A program made the translations under genes and the position numbers. A DNA stretch of 64,000 nucleotides from Celerinatantimonas diazotrophica. Its GTDB lineage: Bacteria > Pseudomonadota > Gammaproteobacteria > Enterobacterales > Celerinatantimonadaceae. The stretch lies in assembly GCF_004339545.1 (NCBI RefSeq), contig NZ_SMGD01000019.1, positions 107,520 to 171,519 of the forward strand, written 5' to 3'. Every line of letters begins with the position of its first letter. Positions within the stretch are counted from its first letter, which is position 1. Below, one piece after another: positions 1-8,519 of the stretch. The notes under the pieces were generated by a model. It did no database searches. It saw nothing but the letters and a program-made list of their open reading frames with translations, and had not been told where the DNA came from.

Positions 1-672
1 AAAGTCATCTGTTTGCTTGTGTCTGGCGTTGAGTTTCTTTTCAACCAATACCTTGGATAAATCAATCCCACGCTGCTTAATCCAAACAATATCCCAGATA
101 TCACGAGGCTTAATACGCCTTGCTCGATACGCTAACGCAATAAGCTTATCGGCCAATATCTCTTGTAGTGACTGTACAGGGACCAAGATGCCTTCAGTCG
201 GGACAACAATGTCGTAATGATTGATTAACGGACGCTTTTCGATATCGAATGAGGGCATCGCACAGACATCAATATGCATTTTTTGCCGCGGTAAATCAGG
301 ACGATTAGGCTCTTTCACGATGCTAATTTTCCACGAAACGGTATTCCCTTGCTGCTCGCCAGAGGGCTTGCTTACCCAAACTTCGGTTTCATACTTATTT
401 TGAATATAGGTCTGGATTTCGGACTCCAGCCCCTCAAACTCGGATGGTTTGAAATCATCACCACCGTTGAAATCAAGATCCTCTGATAACCGACTGCTGT
501 TGTAACACATGCGTAATGAGGTGTCGCCAATAAAGGTCAATCGCTGCAGAACACCTTGTTTGATCAGCACATCCATAATGTCATGATGCAAGATCTCTTT
601 TTCTATCACGGGGGTTACTGCTGCATAGTCAGGATTTGACTGTACGATTTGGCGAATTTGTTGCTTCAGCAT
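1..672 (-). CDS. abiEii: AbiEii/AbiGii-type nucleotidyltransferase toxin (3' end beyond window)
   Basis: This is the toxin half of a type IV toxin-antitoxin pair; AbiEii proteins are cytoplasmic nucleotidyltransferase-fold toxins. Reading the minus strand gives 224 residues with no stop before the window edge, so the C-terminus is missing. The nucleotidyltransferase signature lies near residues 46-68: FIGDTSLRMCY, then RLSEDLDF, which supplies the acidic D-x-D-type pair. The usual GGT is GDT here. The start ATG at 672 follows an AGGAG box, and the gene lies 28 bases after the antitoxin gene on the same strand, so the two are probably co-transcribed. The family is clear; activity of this copy cannot be judged from a partial sequence. 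Confidence 0.85.
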   Translation of the reverse strand, partial: MLKQQIRQIVQSNPDYAAVTPVIEKEILHHDIMDVLIKQGVLQRLTFIGDTSLRMCYNSSRLSEDLDFNGGDDFKPSEFEGLESEIQTYIQNKYETEVWVSKPSGEQQGNTVSWKISIVKEPNRPDLPRQKMHIDVCAMPSFDIEKRPLINHYDIVVPTEGILVPVQSLQEILADKLIALAYRARRIKPRDIWDIVWIKQRGIDLSKVLVEKKLNARHKQTDDF

Positions 673-700
673 ACTTTATCTCCTACACGCTCCCCCATAC

Positions 701-1225
701 TTAGCGCTCCAACATATGTAGATTGCGTCGGCAGTGCTTTAGATCTGCAAGCGCTTGTGCTCTGTTTGCGCGATACATTTTGATGTCGGAGTCATAGTAC
801 AAATGGAGTGCGATTTGTTCGACTGGCTTCTTAGTGTGGGTAAATTCGATCACGCCATAAGGCGTATCAAAACAACCACTCCGACCTTTAGTCACTACCG
901 TGACTCTGCCCATCATAATTTGTGAAATATCGCCGGTATAGCTGAGCTGACTTTCTAGGCTGATATAGTTCAATACGCCACTACGCAATTTTTTGATGAT
1001 TTTATAAATAGCCGTCTCAGGCTCAGGTGGTGTAATCATACTTTCATAGAAGCCTTTCACCACTCGTCTTAGTAAGCCCTTCTTTACGCTATCAGCGAGA
1101 AACTTTCTAAAAGCTGGGTCACAAGGCTCGCCCAACATAAAAGCAAGCTCAGTTGCACTGTGCACGCCACCGCCAGCGTTAACCGCTTTTGCTAATGCGC
1201 TGAGTAGCTCATCAGATTTAGCCAT
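701..1225 (-). CDS. abiEi: AbiEi-family antitoxin, short form
   Basis: This 174-residue protein lies just upstream of the AbiEii toxin and is the expected antitoxin and autorepressor of a type IV system. The N-terminal 60 residues look like a winged-helix DNA-binding segment (ending in the KGLLRRVVKGFYES wing), followed by the mixed alpha/beta antitoxin domain. It is shorter than the 257-residue AbiEi encoded at 2644-3417 and only loosely alike in sequence, so the two modules are not recent duplicates. Inverted repeats directly upstream (1227-1333) are probable self-operators. The assignment leans on the toxin partner as well as on the sequence itself. Confidence 0.75.
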   Translation of the reverse strand: MAKSDELLSALAKAVNAGGGVHSATELAFMLGEPCDPAFRKFLADSVKKGLLRRVVKGFYESMITPPEPETAIYKIIKKLRSGVLNYISLESQLSYTGDISQIMMGRVTVVTKGRSGCFDTPYGVIEFTHTKKPVEQIALHLYYDSDIKMYRANRAQALADLKHCRRNLHMLER

Positions 1226-1226
1226 A

Positions 1227-1333
1227 GGTCTACACTAAATTACCAAATAACTCACTTAGTGTAGATCTACTATTAAACTTGCACAAGGCATTGGTCTACA
1301 TAAAGTTACTTTATGAGTAATAATTTGTAGACC
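1227..1333 (-). promoter_or_regulatory. Inverted-repeat operators upstream of the first abiE pair
   Basis: Two dyads sit in front of the antitoxin gene. GGTCTACACTAA (1227-1238) pairs with TTAGTGTAGATC (1256-1267), 11 of 12 bases. GGTCTACA (1293-1300) pairs with TGTAGACC (1326-1333) around an inner TAAAGTTACTTTA palindrome. All arms share the core GTCTACA. AbiEi antitoxins are known to repress their own operon by binding inverted repeats; that these are the binding sites is inference. Confidence 0.6.
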
Positions 1334-1424
1334 TAAAGATAGACACTCAGTCTCTCAGGCAAGCCATGTTTAGCGAGTTTTTTGCTAACATGCTTGACTG
1401 CTTTAACATATTGTCCATACAACA

Positions 1425-1832
1425 ATGTTGAAATTTTACCGCTACCGCAATGACAAGAAGCATTACGTCCTTGTTTCATCGGTTGATAGGCAGTACTTTT
1501 TCCATGAAAGCTTTACCCCCGCCGCTCCGGCCACTGATACTCCGGCGCAGGCCAACCCATCGATGCAGCCAGTCAACATTCGCGTACCGGCTTACGAGCA
1601 AACGCTCGCGGCCCATGCCGGAGATGTGTTAGCCGATGTACTCGAGCAAGGGCAACTGCCCATCATCATCGCCTGTCGTAGTGGCATCTGTGGTTCATGT
1701 AAGTGCAAGGTGAATCACGGCAAAGTTTCATCGACCAGTCAAAGCCCCCTCACCACCGAGGAAATCGAGCAAGGGTATGTACTGGCCTGCTCATCCACGA
1801 TTGAGTCAGACCTTGATATCCAAATTGGATAA
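1425..1832 (+). pseudogene. Hcr-like [2Fe-2S] ferredoxin domain, probable remnant of NADH oxidoreductase Hcr
   Basis: The 135-residue frame ends in a plant-type [2Fe-2S] ferredoxin domain: CRSGICGSCKC supplies three cysteines and VLACSS the fourth. The segment FFHESFTPAAPATDTP before it resembles the linker between the flavin/NADH part and the ferredoxin domain of Hcr, the reductase of hybrid-cluster protein. Full Hcr proteins have about 320-340 residues, so the FAD and NADH domains are absent. The first 20 residues look unrelated and no good ribosome-binding site is seen. The most likely reading is a 5'-deleted hcr fragment; a free-standing small ferredoxin is possible. It lies between two toxin-antitoxin modules and beside another broken gene, which fits local decay. 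Confidence 0.6.
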
Positions 1833-1863
1833 ATCCATCACAACCGTATCGAAAGGGGAACCA

Positions 1864-2412
1864 ATGGTTAGTTTTGTAGAACCGGAAAAACTCGCTTTAA
1901 TTTTTGACGGTGAGAACCGCCAAGAATAGCAAAACACGTCCCATATTATTGATTATTTAAGCATCGCTCAAAATGAAGTGGTAGCAGATTTAGGCGCAGG
2001 GACGGGCTATTTTTGCCAGCAATTTTTAACGCACACCGCGGCGGCCAAGATTTACGCAATCGATCTCGAACCGAACATTCGCATTTACCTGCAACGACGA
2101 TTTGCAGATGTGCCGAACCTGACATGCACCGCCTGTACCCCCACCAGCCCATGCCTGCCGGATGACGTTGATCTACTATTTATGGCGAACACCTATCGAT
2201 TTATCACCGAGCGCAGTACCTTTTTAGCCAACCTTAAACAGCAGTTACCCGAAAAAGCGCGCGTTGTGATCGTTGACTTTAAAGGCAACCATGCTCGAGT
2301 CACGCCGAAAATGGCCATGGAAGAAGTCATCGCCGCAGGGTTTGAAATTTACCATTATGAGCGCGACAGCTGCCCCGATCACTATTTACTCAGCTTTCGC
2401 CTAGCCCCGTAA
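1864..2412 (+). pseudogene. Class I SAM-dependent methyltransferase broken by an in-frame amber codon
   Basis: From ATG 1864 the frame reads MVSFVEPEKLALIFDGENRQE, then TAG at 1927-1929, then continues in the same frame to 2412. The family normally has R-x-E-W-Q at this place, so a TGG-to-TAG change at codon 22 explains the stop. Downstream, VVADLGAGTGYF is motif I of SAM-binding methyltransferases and YAIDLEPN is motif II. GTG 1978 could restart translation but would omit the N-terminal helix before motif I, and it has no clear ribosome-binding site. The reading frame is otherwise intact, so the lesion looks recent. Substrate unknown. Confidence 0.8.
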
Positions 2413-2517
2413 CTGTCCATCGTCCCCCATGTGTAGATGAGGCTTAGTTTTATATTTAAGTCTCTTGGAAAAGGATCATGAATGCGGTCTTAAGAAGTTT
2501 AAAAAACTCCATTTTTG

Positions 2518-2627
2518 CGTCAATAATTAACGTATATTTAATTATTTTTAAACTATAAAAATCAAATCTAGTTTGAAAAAATGACAAACTACGTCAATAA
2601 TTAACGTATATTTTTATTTTTTCAAAC
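2518..2627 (+). promoter_or_regulatory. Direct and inverted repeats in the promoter of the second abiE pair
   Basis: A 22-bp sequence starting CGTCAATAATTAACG occurs twice without change (2518-2539 and 2592-2613). Between and around the second copy, GTTTGAAAAAAT (2571-2582) is a perfect inverted match to ATTTTTTCAAAC (2616-2627). The region is very AT-rich and ends 16 bases before the antitoxin ATG, so it should contain the promoter. Autorepression by the AbiEi protein is the expected role (inference). The repeats differ completely from those of the pair at 1-1225. Confidence 0.7.
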
Positions 2628-2643
2628 CAAATTAAGGTCAGTT

Positions 2644-3417
2644 ATGCTGAACACTGAAGCCAGACAGCAGTTACAGAAAATGCTGCCCTTAGATATGATC
2701 GCCACCAAATCATGGCTTAAAGCTCAAGGATTTAACCGGCACTTTCTGGACAATGCAGTACGCAGCCAAACACTATTCCCTCTTGCCGCCGGTGTTTACG
2801 CTAGGCAGGGCGCAAGGCTATCTTGGAAAGGAATCGTAGCTTCATTACAACGTATGTCCGATGCTCCTGTCCATGTTGGCGGTTTGAGCGCGCTAGAAGA
2901 GGAAGGACTTAGTCATTACCTATCCAAAGGGGAGAAAACTAGGATTCACCTCTATTCCGCAAAGATGCTTCCTCAATGGCTGGACAGAATCGATACTCCA
3001 ACACAATTTGAATGGCATGGCACTCGTCGCCTTTGGCCAGAGACACTCATGCGAGACAATAAATACCTACGGCAAGCTACTTGGCAAGCATCACTCCCGC
3101 CACTGCAATATTCCTGCCCAGAGAAAGCCATTTTGGAGCTTTTGGCTGCAGTACCCAATGCCATCAGCTTTGAACATGCCGACCAGCTTATGCAAGGATT
3201 ACATAACCTATCGCCTCGCAAGCTGAATAACTTGCTGAAAACCTGTAGCAGTATCAAAGTAAAGCGACTCTTTCTCTGGCTAGCAGGAAGACACCAACAT
3301 TCCTGGCTCAAGCACTTAACACCGGAGCAATGTGCGTTGGGTTCAGGTAAACGACTGATCGCTAAAGGCGGCAAACTAGATCCAACTTGGCAGATCACCG
3401 TACCAAAGGAGATGTAA
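2644..3417 (+). CDS. abiEi: AbiEi-family antitoxin/transcriptional regulator
   Basis: This is the antitoxin of a second type IV system. It has 257 residues, the usual size of the longer AbiEi group. An N-terminal winged-helix segment (about residues 15-60, with LFPLAAGVYAR as the wing) is followed by the antitoxin domain and a C-terminal region ending in KLDPTWQITVPKEM. An AAGG box precedes the ATG. The toxin gene starts six bases after the stop, and its Shine-Dalgarno (AAGGAGATG) lies inside the end of this gene, so the two should be translationally coupled. Two 22-bp direct repeats upstream are likely operators. Confidence 0.85.
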   Translation: MLNTEARQQLQKMLPLDMIATKSWLKAQGFNRHFLDNAVRSQTLFPLAAGVYARQGARLSWKGIVASLQRMSDAPVHVGGLSALEEEGLSHYLSKGEKTRIHLYSAKMLPQWLDRIDTPTQFEWHGTRRLWPETLMRDNKYLRQATWQASLPPLQYSCPEKAILELLAAVPNAISFEHADQLMQGLHNLSPRKLNNLLKTCSSIKVKRLFLWLAGRHQHSWLKHLTPEQCALGSGKRLIAKGGKLDPTWQITVPKEM

Positions 3418-3423
3418 AGAACA

Positions 3424-4338
3424 ATGGATAGACAAAGCCATTACTATCGGCAAGTCCAGCTATTGCTACAAATTATACCTTTTATAGCATCGCACGATTG
3501 CTTCGCCCTCAAAGGTGGAACCGCTATCAATTTGTTCGTTCGTGACTTTCCTCGCCTTTCGGTTGATATCGACTTAGTTTTTCTGCCTATGATGGAACGG
3601 ACTGAGGCCCTTCAGACCATCAAGAGTAACCTAGATACCCTGGCTGTCACGATCACAACCCGCATCAACAATACTCGGGTTGTTCGCGCCTTCCGAGATA
3701 AATCAGATGCACTGCGTTTATTGGTGGAGCGAGATCACGTTCAAATAAAGATTGAACTTTCTCCCGTACTACGCGGTACAGTTTACGAGCCCAGCATCAT
3801 GCCAGTATGTGAAGCCGTTGAGAATGAATTTGGTTTTGCAGAGATGCCAGTGGTAAGTTTTGCCGATTTATACGCGGGGAAAATCTGTGCAGCTCTGGAT
3901 CGTCAACACCCGCGAGATCTCTTTGACGTCAAGCTGCTACTTGATAACGAAGGACTCACCGATGACCTCCGAAAAGCCCTACTGGTGTATATGATTAGCC
4001 ATCCACGTCCTATTGCCGAGATGCTCAGACCAAACTTCAAAGACATTTCAGGTGTTTACGAAGGGGAATTTCGGAATATGGCCGGACAAGACATATCCCA
4101 AGCGGCTCTTGAAACGACACGAGAGCAGCTAGTCATGCTTATCAATACCTCACTGACGTCCCATGAGCGAGCATTTTTATTGTCATTCACAAATTGTGAG
4201 CCCAATTGGCCACAGCTTGGTCTCTCTGGTATTGAGCGGTTACCCGCAGTGCGCTGGAAACTGCAAAACCTAGCCAAAATGGCCCCAGAGAAACATGCTA
4301 AAGCTTACCATCGGATTGAAAAAATACTGATTGGATAA
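3424..4338 (+). CDS. abiEii: AbiEii-type nucleotidyltransferase toxin
   Basis: This 304-residue protein carries the nucleotidyltransferase fold signature of AbiEii toxins: FALKGGTAINLF followed by RLSVDIDLVFLP, giving the GG(T/S) and D-x-D metal-binding elements near residues 30-60. A later conserved segment, SFADLYAGKICAALDRQHPRDLFDVKLL (near residues 145-170), holds the K and R-D-x-x-D residues typical of the family. Length is normal and no lesion is seen. It forms an operon with the antitoxin gene just upstream. Family members tax GTP or modify tRNA and arrest growth, protecting against phage or stabilising the locus; which applies here cannot be read from the sequence. Confidence 0.9.
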   Translation: MDRQSHYYRQVQLLLQIIPFIASHDCFALKGGTAINLFVRDFPRLSVDIDLVFLPMMERTEALQTIKSNLDTLAVTITTRINNTRVVRAFRDKSDALRLLVERDHVQIKIELSPVLRGTVYEPSIMPVCEAVENEFGFAEMPVVSFADLYAGKICAALDRQHPRDLFDVKLLLDNEGLTDDLRKALLVYMISHPRPIAEMLRPNFKDISGVYEGEFRNMAGQDISQAALETTREQLVMLINTSLTSHERAFLLSFTNCEPNWPQLGLSGIERLPAVRWKLQNLAKMAPEKHAKAYHRIEKILIG

Positions 4339-4402
4339 CCCCAAAGCATAAAATTTAGAGAGCAAAGCTTACTAAAAGTAGCTTTTAGGTGATGAAGCAC
4401 CT

Positions 4403-4543
4403 ATGAGAACCTTCGAACGCCAAATAGAACAACTCAAAGCAAAAACTCGCGCCGATGCACCATTTAGTAGTACCGTACAGACACAACTTAGAAAACTAGG
4501 GGCTGATGCTTACTTAATTGATCGACGTTTAGATGTTGCCTGA
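4403..4543 (+). CDS. Small hypothetical ORF (46 residues)
   Basis: ATG 4403 to TGA 4543 encodes MRTFERQIEQLKAKTRADA and on to a charged, probably helical peptide. No family is recognised. It follows the abiEii stop by about 65 bases in the same direction. Codon use looks plausible and it could be a third small gene of the module or the remains of a longer one. No strong ribosome-binding site is visible (AGCACCT upstream is poor). Confidence 0.3.
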   Translation: MRTFERQIEQLKAKTRADAPFSSTVQTQLRKLGADAYLIDRRLDVA

Positions 4544-4978
4544 AGCCCACTATTAGGAATATGTTGAGCAGTGTAAAAATCGTGTGCAAAATATCCATGT
4601 GGCTTTAGTAAGCTGTCAAGAGACCAGTTATCCCTGTTTGTAATAATAGGTCCCCATTTCTAATAACTATCTGGTAATGAAATCGCTTCCGTGGATAGCA
4701 AATTGGGTAGTGAATATAGGAAAAATACTCATAACAAAGATAATGCATTGTTTTTATTTGAATAATAAATTTTAATTTACAAGCAAAATCAAATATTGAG
4801 TCATTCCTTCTCGTCTTCCAAAGCTTGCTGATAGATTTCAATACCCTGTTTTACGGAACTTTTTATTTAAACCTCACTCTACCCCAGTTCATTTTTTCTC
4901 TAAACGGTGGATCAACTGGTACGTAATTTCTCGCGATACTCACATCAAATAGTGAATGGCAACAGAACAAATAAAGCT
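4544..4978. other. AT-rich intergenic region without a convincing gene
   Basis: This stretch of 435 bases separates the second abiE pair from the LysR gene. It is richer in A and T than its flanks. A 78-codon minus-strand frame (4605-4841) lacks family signatures and a ribosome-binding site and is probably chance. No clear terminator, repeat or RNA was identified. Confidence 0.5.
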
Positions 4979-5917
4979 CTATAGCAATGCATCCTGATTC
5001 ATTACCAGCCACGGTGAGGCTTGATCATTTGACCATAGCTGTAAGAGTAATTCATGGAACCGCTGGGCTGAGGGGCTAAGTTCGGTATTGCGGCGTTGCA
5101 CCAACCCCAAGGTACGGCGAATCACTGGGTCGACCAGCGGGCGGCTCACTAATAGATGATGTTGTTCATCAAACGGCATGGCTAGACTGGGTACCACTGC
5201 TACCCCTAACCCGGCTTCGACTAACCCCAACGAAGTCGATAAATGGCGCACTTCATAAAACCAGTTCGGATGGCAACTGGTACTCTCTAACGCCTGTTCT
5301 ATCAAGGAGCGGTTACCGCTGGAGTGACGAACGCCAATCAATTTGTACTCACACAATTGCTGCCAGCTCACCAGTTTATGTTGCGTTAATTCATGGTCGC
5401 GCCGACAAGCCACCACAAACGGTTCATTCACTAATGGCGTAAAGTCAATACTCAAATCAGTGATGTTTATCATATTTATGCCAAAATCAGCATCGCCACT
5501 GAGCACTGCTTCAAGACAATCGTTTGCACTGTGCTCCATCACCCGAATCCGGATATTGGGGAAGCTTTCATTATATTTGCGAATCACTTTCGGTAAAAAA
5601 TAAAAGGCGGCGGTTGGCAAACAAGAAATCGTAATCACACCGGTCTGATTGGTCGCTAACTCTTTGATATCTAAGATTGAATTCTCATAAAAATCGAGGA
5701 GATTGCGCGCGTTCGGAAGAAAGCTCTTGCCTACCGGTGTTAAACGAACCTGGCGGGTTGAACGCTCAAAAAGCGCCGCCCCTAGGTCATCCTCGAGCTT
5801 TTTCAAGCGTCGGGTTAACGCCGGTTGAGAAATATGCAATAATTCTGCTGCTCGGGTAAAACTGCCAATTTCTGCAATTTTTACAAACGTTTGCACGCCT
5901 TTTAGTTCATGTTGCAT
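4979..5917 (-). CDS. LysR-type regulator, probable regulator of the aconitate/citrate operon
   Basis: This is a 312-residue LysR-type transcription factor. The winged helix-turn-helix occupies residues 5-65 (FVKIAEIGSFTRAAELLHIS, then QPALTRRLKKLE), and residues 90-300 form the periplasmic-binding-protein-like effector domain. It is divergent from the isomerase gene at 6056 with about 140 bp of AT-rich spacer, the usual arrangement for a LysR protein that controls its neighbour. A GTG one codon earlier is possible, but ATG 5917 sits at the right distance from GGAG and is preferred. The inducer is unknown; a tricarboxylate is a reasonable guess from the operon it faces. Confidence 0.9.
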   Translation of the reverse strand: MQHELKGVQTFVKIAEIGSFTRAAELLHISQPALTRRLKKLEDDLGAALFERSTRQVRLTPVGKSFLPNARNLLDFYENSILDIKELATNQTGVITISCLPTAAFYFLPKVIRKYNESFPNIRIRVMEHSANDCLEAVLSGDADFGINMINITDLSIDFTPLVNEPFVVACRRDHELTQHKLVSWQQLCEYKLIGVRHSSGNRSLIEQALESTSCHPNWFYEVRHLSTSLGLVEAGLGVAVVPSLAMPFDEQHHLLVSRPLVDPVIRRTLGLVQRRNTELSPSAQRFHELLLQLWSNDQASPWLVMNQDALL

Positions 5918-6055
5918 CACTTCTCCTGCTCAAACACTAAACTTCATCAAACTCGATTAATACCTTTATTGCATTAATTATAATATTTTTTTCATTAGAG
6001 TTATCAATTATTCTGTATCAATCTATACCCATGTTTTCCTGATGGACTTAGACGA

Positions 6056-7171
6056 GTGAAACAGATCCCTTGTTTATTAATGCGTGGAGGAACCTCTAAA
6101 GGTCCCGTTCTTTTGGCCAGTGATTTACCCCGTGACCGCAGCCAGCGAGATGCGTTTTTACTTAATTTAATGGGCTCCGGTCATGAATTAGAAATCGATG
6201 GTCTGGGCGGCGGTTATGCGCAATCCAGCAAAGTCGCTATCATCAGTCCTTCCACCAGCCCAGATGCCGATATTGATTATCTCTTTGCTCAAGTTAAGGT
6301 CAATGAGCGCCGAGTCGATACCACGCCTAATTGTGGCAATATGCTCTGTGCCGTAGGGCCTGCCGCGATTGAGCGTGGATTGATTTGCGCCCAAGAGTCA
6401 ATTACACCGATTCGGATCCGAAACGTCAATACCAATACATTGATTGACGTTGAGATCCAAACCCAAAACGGTGAAGTCGTCTATGACGGCGAAACCCATA
6501 TTGATGGGGTCCCCGGAACAGCGGCACCGATCAGTGTGACGTTTCTCGATGCAGCTGGCTGTAAAACCGGCAAACTGCTGCCAACAGGCCATACCAGCGA
6601 TCACATCGACGGCATCAAGGTCACCTGTATCGATATGGCCATGCCAATGGTTCTGATCAAAGCCAGCGATCTCGGCAAGCAAGGCAATGAAACACCCCAA
6701 GAGTTAGATAAAGATGCCGCATTTTTAGCTCGACTAGAAGCCATCCGTCTTAAAGCGGGTCGATTAATGGGCTTTGGCGATGTCAGTGACATGGTAATAC
6801 CTAAACCGGTATTAGTCAGCAAGCCGGAACATGGCGGATCGATTCAAGTTCGCTACTTTATGCCACATCAATGCCATAAATCCTTGGCCATTACCGGTTC
6901 TATTGGATTATCAACAGCCTGTGTCATTGATGGCAGTGTGGCTGCCGAAGTCGCCCAGCTCAAACGAACCAATCCATTTATTCAACCGGTTACCATCGAG
7001 CACCCGAGCGGCCGTATTCAGGTGGTTCTGAATCAGCCCGACGAACAACCCGAGCATATCAAAGCCTCGGTGATTCGTACCGCTCGAAAACTATTTATTG
7101 GACAAGCTTTTGTTCAAGAAGCAAAAGTCTGTCATAAAGAAGAAGACGTAGAACAGCATACCACTGCATAA
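6056..7171 (+). CDS. PrpF/oxalomesaconate-tautomerase family isomerase (candidate aconitate isomerase)
   Basis: This 371-residue protein belongs to the PrpF family (diaminopimelate-epimerase fold), which moves double bonds in tricarboxylates. Family marks are MRGGTSKGPVLL near the N-terminus, the PNCGNML cysteine motif near residue 95, and MPHQCHKSLAITGS near residue 280. Characterised relatives act on 2-methylaconitate (PrpF) or 4-oxalomesaconate (GalD). PrpF from Shewanella is known to bind trans-aconitate. No prpB, prpC, prpD or gallate genes are nearby, while acnB and citrate lyase are in the same operon, so cis/trans aconitate isomerisation is the best contextual guess. The start is GTG 6056 with a weak ribosome-binding site. 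Confidence 0.8.
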   Translation: MKQIPCLLMRGGTSKGPVLLASDLPRDRSQRDAFLLNLMGSGHELEIDGLGGGYAQSSKVAIISPSTSPDADIDYLFAQVKVNERRVDTTPNCGNMLCAVGPAAIERGLICAQESITPIRIRNVNTNTLIDVEIQTQNGEVVYDGETHIDGVPGTAAPISVTFLDAAGCKTGKLLPTGHTSDHIDGIKVTCIDMAMPMVLIKASDLGKQGNETPQELDKDAAFLARLEAIRLKAGRLMGFGDVSDMVIPKPVLVSKPEHGGSIQVRYFMPHQCHKSLAITGSIGLSTACVIDGSVAAEVAQLKRTNPFIQPVTIEHPSGRIQVVLNQPDEQPEHIKASVIRTARKLFIGQAFVQEAKVCHKEEDVEQHTTA

Positions 7172-7212
7172 CAATAGCCCAAAAAATTTAATTTAATAAT
7201 ATGAGGCACATT

Positions 7213-8448
7213 ATGAACATATCAAACACCCGTGGCGACACATCGCCACGTAAGCCCTACATTACGGTCATTTTTGCACTCGCTCTTTCAGGACTCTCTG
7301 AATTAGCGTCATTATTTTTTATTCAACCTCTCTTGCCGATTCTATCTAAGCATTATCAGGTACCGATTGATCATGTCAGTATTATTCTATCGGTTGAAAC
7401 GGCATTGCTGGCGATAGGTCTGCTGTTTACCGGGAGCCTATCGGATCGGTTTGGTCGAAAAAAATTAATCGTAGCTTCACTTTTTTCTGGCTCAGTACTG
7501 ACATGTTTGTGCGGATTCGTCAGCTCTTGGGGCATTCTAGTTGCTGTGATGGGCCTGCTCGGCTTAACCCTCAGTGGTATTGCCGCTGCTGCGACTGCAT
7601 ATATTAGTGAAGAGGTCGCCCCCGCGTTTGCAGGCGTTGTCACTGGGTATTTTGTATTTGGTAACTCGATGGGTGGCATGTCAGGACGAGTATTTGCCAG
7701 CCAGATGATTACTCATACGAGTTTACATAACATCTTTTATGGCTTTTCAGGCCTGCTGTTTTGTATTTCGATTCTAGTATTTCTCATTTTACCCGAATCA
7801 AAAAATTTCAAACCTGCTGCAAAACTTAAATTAACCCGCATGATCAATGGCGCGAGCGATCATTTTAGAAACAAAATGATTCTCCCAATGTACGGTGTTG
7901 GCTTTATCATCTTTGGCGTATTTACCTCTTTGTATAACTACCTGACATTTTATGTCTCACATGCGCCATTTAATCTGTCTCATGCTCATGCCGGGCTTAT
8001 CTCTATTTGCTTTGCCTTAAGTGTGATTACTGCGCCTCAGGCTGGTCGACTTTCCAATAAATACGGTGCCACTAAAGTTCTCACCGGTTTATTTAGCATC
8101 ATGATCATTGGCATGTTGTTATCACTAACCCATACCTTGCCAACATTGCTGCTGGGTGTCGTGATCTTTACCGGTTGTTTCTTCGGGTGCCACTCGATCG
8201 GCCTGCGTTGGGTGAACAAACATGCCACTCATGACCGTGGACAAGCCGCTTCACTTTATCTGTTCTGTTATTACTTGGGTGGTTCTACCCTCGGTTACTG
8301 CAACGGCTACGTTTATACCTTCATGGGTTGGGCGGGTATGGCTTCATTCGTCATTGTACTGCTGCTAATCGGAATTAGCGTCGCCACCTATTTAAGACAC
8401 CATATTAATCAACAGGACGTTGAAGAAGTAGTTGCCGTCAAAAGCTAA
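7213..8448 (+). CDS. YnfM-like major facilitator superfamily transporter
   Basis: This inner-membrane carrier has about twelve predicted transmembrane helices. MFS motif A is present as GSLSDRFGRKK (near residue 75). The motifs LSLSGIAAAATAYISEE-like near residue 125, GNSMGGMSGR and LYLFCYYLGGSTLGY closely resemble E. coli YnfM. ATG 7213 is preferred over ATG 7201 because GAGG lies six bases before it and the earlier ATG is itself part of that box. The gene follows the isomerase within about 40 bases and precedes the FAH-fold enzyme, so uptake (or exchange) of the tricarboxylate used by the operon is the likely role. The substrate is inferred only from context. Confidence 0.85.
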   Translation: MNISNTRGDTSPRKPYITVIFALALSGLSELASLFFIQPLLPILSKHYQVPIDHVSIILSVETALLAIGLLFTGSLSDRFGRKKLIVASLFSGSVLTCLCGFVSSWGILVAVMGLLGLTLSGIAAAATAYISEEVAPAFAGVVTGYFVFGNSMGGMSGRVFASQMITHTSLHNIFYGFSGLLFCISILVFLILPESKNFKPAAKLKLTRMINGASDHFRNKMILPMYGVGFIIFGVFTSLYNYLTFYVSHAPFNLSHAHAGLISICFALSVITAPQAGRLSNKYGATKVLTGLFSIMIIGMLLSLTHTLPTLLLGVVIFTGCFFGCHSIGLRWVNKHATHDRGQAASLYLFCYYLGGSTLGYCNGYVYTFMGWAGMASFVIVLLLIGISVATYLRHHINQQDVEEVVAVKS

Positions 8449-8469
8449 TTAACTCCTGTTATTTTCATA

Positions 8470-8490
8470 GCGAGCTGCATGGCAGCTCGC
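8470..8490 (+). other. Intra-operon hairpin between the MFS and FAH genes
   Basis: GCGAGCTGC (8470-8478) pairs perfectly with GCAGCTCGC (8482-8490) across a three-base loop. No T-run follows, so it is not a standard terminator. It may protect the upstream mRNA from decay or tune expression along the operon. Confidence 0.55.
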
Positions 8491-8519
8491 ACAACTCTCA
8501 CGCTAGCTTTGGAAGTTGT

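Noticed and set aside
4605..4841. 78-codon minus-strand frame in the AT-rich gap before the LysR gene
   Set aside because: No ribosome-binding site, no family motif, and AT-rich composition that makes chance frames likely.
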